Assembly (NCBI GenBank): GCA_964390645.1
Contig: CAYMLL010000341.1
Span: 1 to 7,371 of the forward strand
Direction of reading: 5' to 3'
DNA: 7,371 nt
DNA from: CAYMLL01 sp964390645
GTDB taxonomy: Bacteria > Planctomycetota > UBA8108
The notes below the pieces were generated by a model. It did not search any database and was not told the DNA's origin. It saw nothing but the letters and a program-made list of their open reading frames with translations. Made by a program: the position numbers and the translations under genes. This document shows, in pieces, positions 5,988 to 7,371 of this stretch; position 1 is the stretch's first letter; each line of letters opens with the position of its first letter.

Positions 5988-7034
5988 AGCAGCTCTCCGG
6001 TCATCCTCGAGCTCGGGTCGCAGTCGCTGAAGTTGCACTACCAGTCCCCGCGAAGCGGCGTCTTTCGCAAGGCGCGGTTTTCGTGGGATCTCGGTCACGA
6101 GGTGTACTCGAATGGCAGTATCTCGCAGAAGACGCTGCGCACCGCACTCGAGACGATTCACGACCTGCGCTCGCGTGGCTTCCATCCGCGCAATCTGCTC
6201 GCGATCGCGACGGGAGCACTTCGCGATGCGCGCAACCGGAAGGTCTTCATCCGGCAGCTCGAGGACAAGCTCGGTGTCGAGGTGCGCGTGATCTCGGGGC
6301 AGGAGGAGGCCTCTCTGCTGGCACATGGTTACTTGCGCAGCTACAAGACGCTGCCGGCGCTGATCACGGATATAGGCGGCGGCAGCCTCGAGATCGTCTA
6401 CCTCGGCGCCGACAGGACGATTCTCCGTGACAGCCTGCCGCTCGGTGCCATCCGTTTGCACTATCTCGGCCTCGATGAGCTCGAGGATCATGACGGACAC
6501 TCGCGGTGGAACGAGGATCTCGTCACGGGGTTCATCAGGAGCCATCTCGAGGACGCGTCACTGCTGACCGCCGGCGAGATCTACACGACCGGCGGTACGG
6601 GCAAGGCGGTGTGGAAGGTGCTCGGAAAGACAGGATTCGGTGTCGAGGATCTGGAAGGGCTCGTCGACGACATGCGCAGGAACGGCCCGCCGTCGGGGAT
6701 CAAGCCGGATCGCGCCCGCGTCTTCTTCCCCGGAGTGCTCGTGCTCCTCCAGCTGCTCGTTCACTCCAGGGCGCGTTGCATGACCTACCTGAAGATCCCT
6801 GCGGGTCGCATCTTTCTGCAGCGTATGGTACAGAAGACCGCGCCTGGTGCGGACGCGGACCGCAAGCGGTTCATGCTCCGGAACATGCGGATCACGACGA
6901 TTCGTCCGACGCTCTCGAGCTTCTTTCCCGCGGGGCGCGGTGACGCGGGCGGAACGGACCGGCCGCAGGGGCAGGAGACGCAGGACAGGCAGGAAGAGGA
7001 AGAGGAAGAGGAAGGGCAGGACAGGCAGGAATGA
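5985..7034 (+). CDS. Divergent Ppx/GppA-family phosphatase-like protein
   Basis: This 349-residue protein belongs to the Ppx/GppA family of the ASKHA (actin/Hsp70/sugar kinase) fold, whose members split polyphosphate or pppGpp. The N-terminal phosphate motif reads LELGSQSLKL (8-17); the family norm is a D-x-GSNS type, so Asp is replaced by Glu9 and Asn by Gln13. The rest is well kept: ATGALRDARN (75-84), ISGQEEASLL (103-112) with the glutamates that place the attacking water, DIGGGSLEIV (129-138) and TTGGTGKAV (201-209). The usual C-terminal REG motif near the end of the fold is replaced by IPAGRIF (271-277). There is no HD domain, so it matches the short form of the family. Residues 318-349 are a disordered Gln/Glu/Asp/Arg tail made from a DNA repeat. 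Whether it is active on polyphosphate or pppGpp cannot be told. It sits 13 bases after ribBA. Confidence 0.88.
   Translation: MSSSPVILELGSQSLKLHYQSPRSGVFRKARFSWDLGHEVYSNGSISQKTLRTALETIHDLRSRGFHPRNLLAIATGALRDARNRKVFIRQLEDKLGVEVRVISGQEEASLLAHGYLRSYKTLPALITDIGGGSLEIVYLGADRTILRDSLPLGAIRLHYLGLDELEDHDGHSRWNEDLVTGFIRSHLEDASLLTAGEIYTTGGTGKAVWKVLGKTGFGVEDLEGLVDDMRRNGPPSGIKPDRARVFFPGVLVLLQLLVHSRARCMTYLKIPAGRIFLQRMVQKTAPGADADRKRFMLRNMRITTIRPTLSSFFPAGRGDAGGTDRPQGQETQDRQEEEEEEEGQDRQE
6980..7031 (+). repeat. 16-base direct repeats flanking a GAGGAA tract at the 3' end of the Ppx-like gene
   Basis: GCAGGACAGGCAGGAA occurs at 6980-6995 and again at 7016-7031, 36 bases apart and in the same frame. Between them is a purine run built from GAGGAA/GAAGAG hexamers. 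Together they encode QDRQ-E-rich residues at the extreme C-terminus, with the second copy ending right at the stop codon. Both repeat types are prone to slippage and may vary in length between strains. Confidence 0.85.
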
Positions 7035-7044
7035 CCGCAGGATC

Positions 7045-7371
7045 GTGAGAACGGCTACCGTCTTCGTGCTCGGCCTGTGGATCGGAGGGACCGTCGCGGT
7101 GCTCGGCGTCGTCGGCTACTCCTTTCCCGGTATCGACCGGGCGCTGGCGTCGAATGCGGGGCTCGAGAAGGGGATCGGCTTCGATCGCCACGACACGGCT
7201 GCCAAGAAGGTCAGCGTGCCGTGGGTTGTCGTCGGCGAGCTGAATCGACACTACTTCGTCGGCTTCAACCGTGCACAGCTGGGGCTCGCCGTCCTCGCGC
7301 TGGCTCTTTCCTGGAGGCGCCGTCGGAGCTTCGGGTTCGTGTTGATAGCGCTGGCGGCTCTTGCAGCGGTC
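7045..7371 (+). CDS. Integral membrane protein of unknown function, 3' end cut by window edge
   Basis: GTG at 7045 opens 109 codons with no stop before the edge. The first ATG nearby (7031) stops after five codons, so GTG is the likely start. AGGA lies only two bases before it, so the ribosome site is poor and coupling to the preceding gene (10-base gap) is plausible. Residues 4-24 form one hydrophobic segment with LWIGGTVAVLGVVGYSFP (10-27), residues about 77-89 (QLGLAVLALALSW) a second, and 95-109 a third that is cut. The Arg cluster at 90-94 between them suggests a cytoplasmic loop. A loop of about 50 residues holds GELNRHYFVGFN (64-75). The layout recalls small multi-span proteins of the DUF4149 type, but the similarity is weak and I do not assign it. 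Confidence 0.75.
   Translation, partial: MRTATVFVLGLWIGGTVAVLGVVGYSFPGIDRALASNAGLEKGIGFDRHDTAAKKVSVPWVVVGELNRHYFVGFNRAQLGLAVLALALSWRRRRSFGFVLIALAALAAV

Overview
This GC-rich window carries six protein-coding genes on two divergent arms. I see no rRNA, tRNA, CRISPR array, transposase or other mobile element. The best taxonomic clue is the large gene at the left edge. It has the PSCyt1-PSCyt2-PSD1 (DUF1549/DUF1553) cytochrome c architecture that is greatly expanded in Planctomycetota and also found in related environmental phyla such as Verrucomicrobiota and Acidobacteriota. The high GC third positions, TTG and GTG starts and a TatT-like lipoprotein fit an uncultured, high-GC planctomycete-like bacterium, but the phylum is an inference.

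Left arm (minus strand, read right to left). A 353-residue lipoprotein with a TPR-like, TatT-like body (4277-3216) is followed by a 289-base gap containing hairpins and a near-perfect operator-like palindrome. Next comes a GntR/FadR-family regulator with an FCD ligand-binding domain (2926-2324, TTG start). After only 23 bases comes the exported PSCyt/PSD1 protein (2300 to beyond position 1). The regulator and the PSD1 gene look like one transcription unit. The simplest model is that the regulator senses a small organic acid or sugar acid and controls itself and the exported cytochrome-like protein.

Right arm (plus strand). A bifunctional riboflavin-biosynthesis gene ribBA (4616-5971) is followed after 13 bases by a divergent Ppx/GppA-family phosphatase-like gene (5985-7034). 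A membrane-protein gene with a GTG start (7045 to the right edge) follows after 10 bases. The spacing indicates an operon. RibBA makes both precursors of lumazine from GTP and ribulose 5-phosphate. I see no metabolic reason for its coupling to the Ppx-like gene, and no FMN riboswitch upstream.

The 338-base divergent region between the lipoprotein and ribBA holds a possible -10 box, a terminator-like hairpin on the minus strand, and a 15-codon open frame whose strong Shine-Dalgarno lies in the 3' arm of a hairpin. These could be leader regulation of ribBA, but the evidence is only sequence pattern. Most of the window is recognisable gene families. The points most worth a second look are the altered phosphate-binding motif of the Ppx-like protein, the missing fourth metal ligand of the FCD regulator, the regulator-PSD1 pairing, and the leader-like structures.
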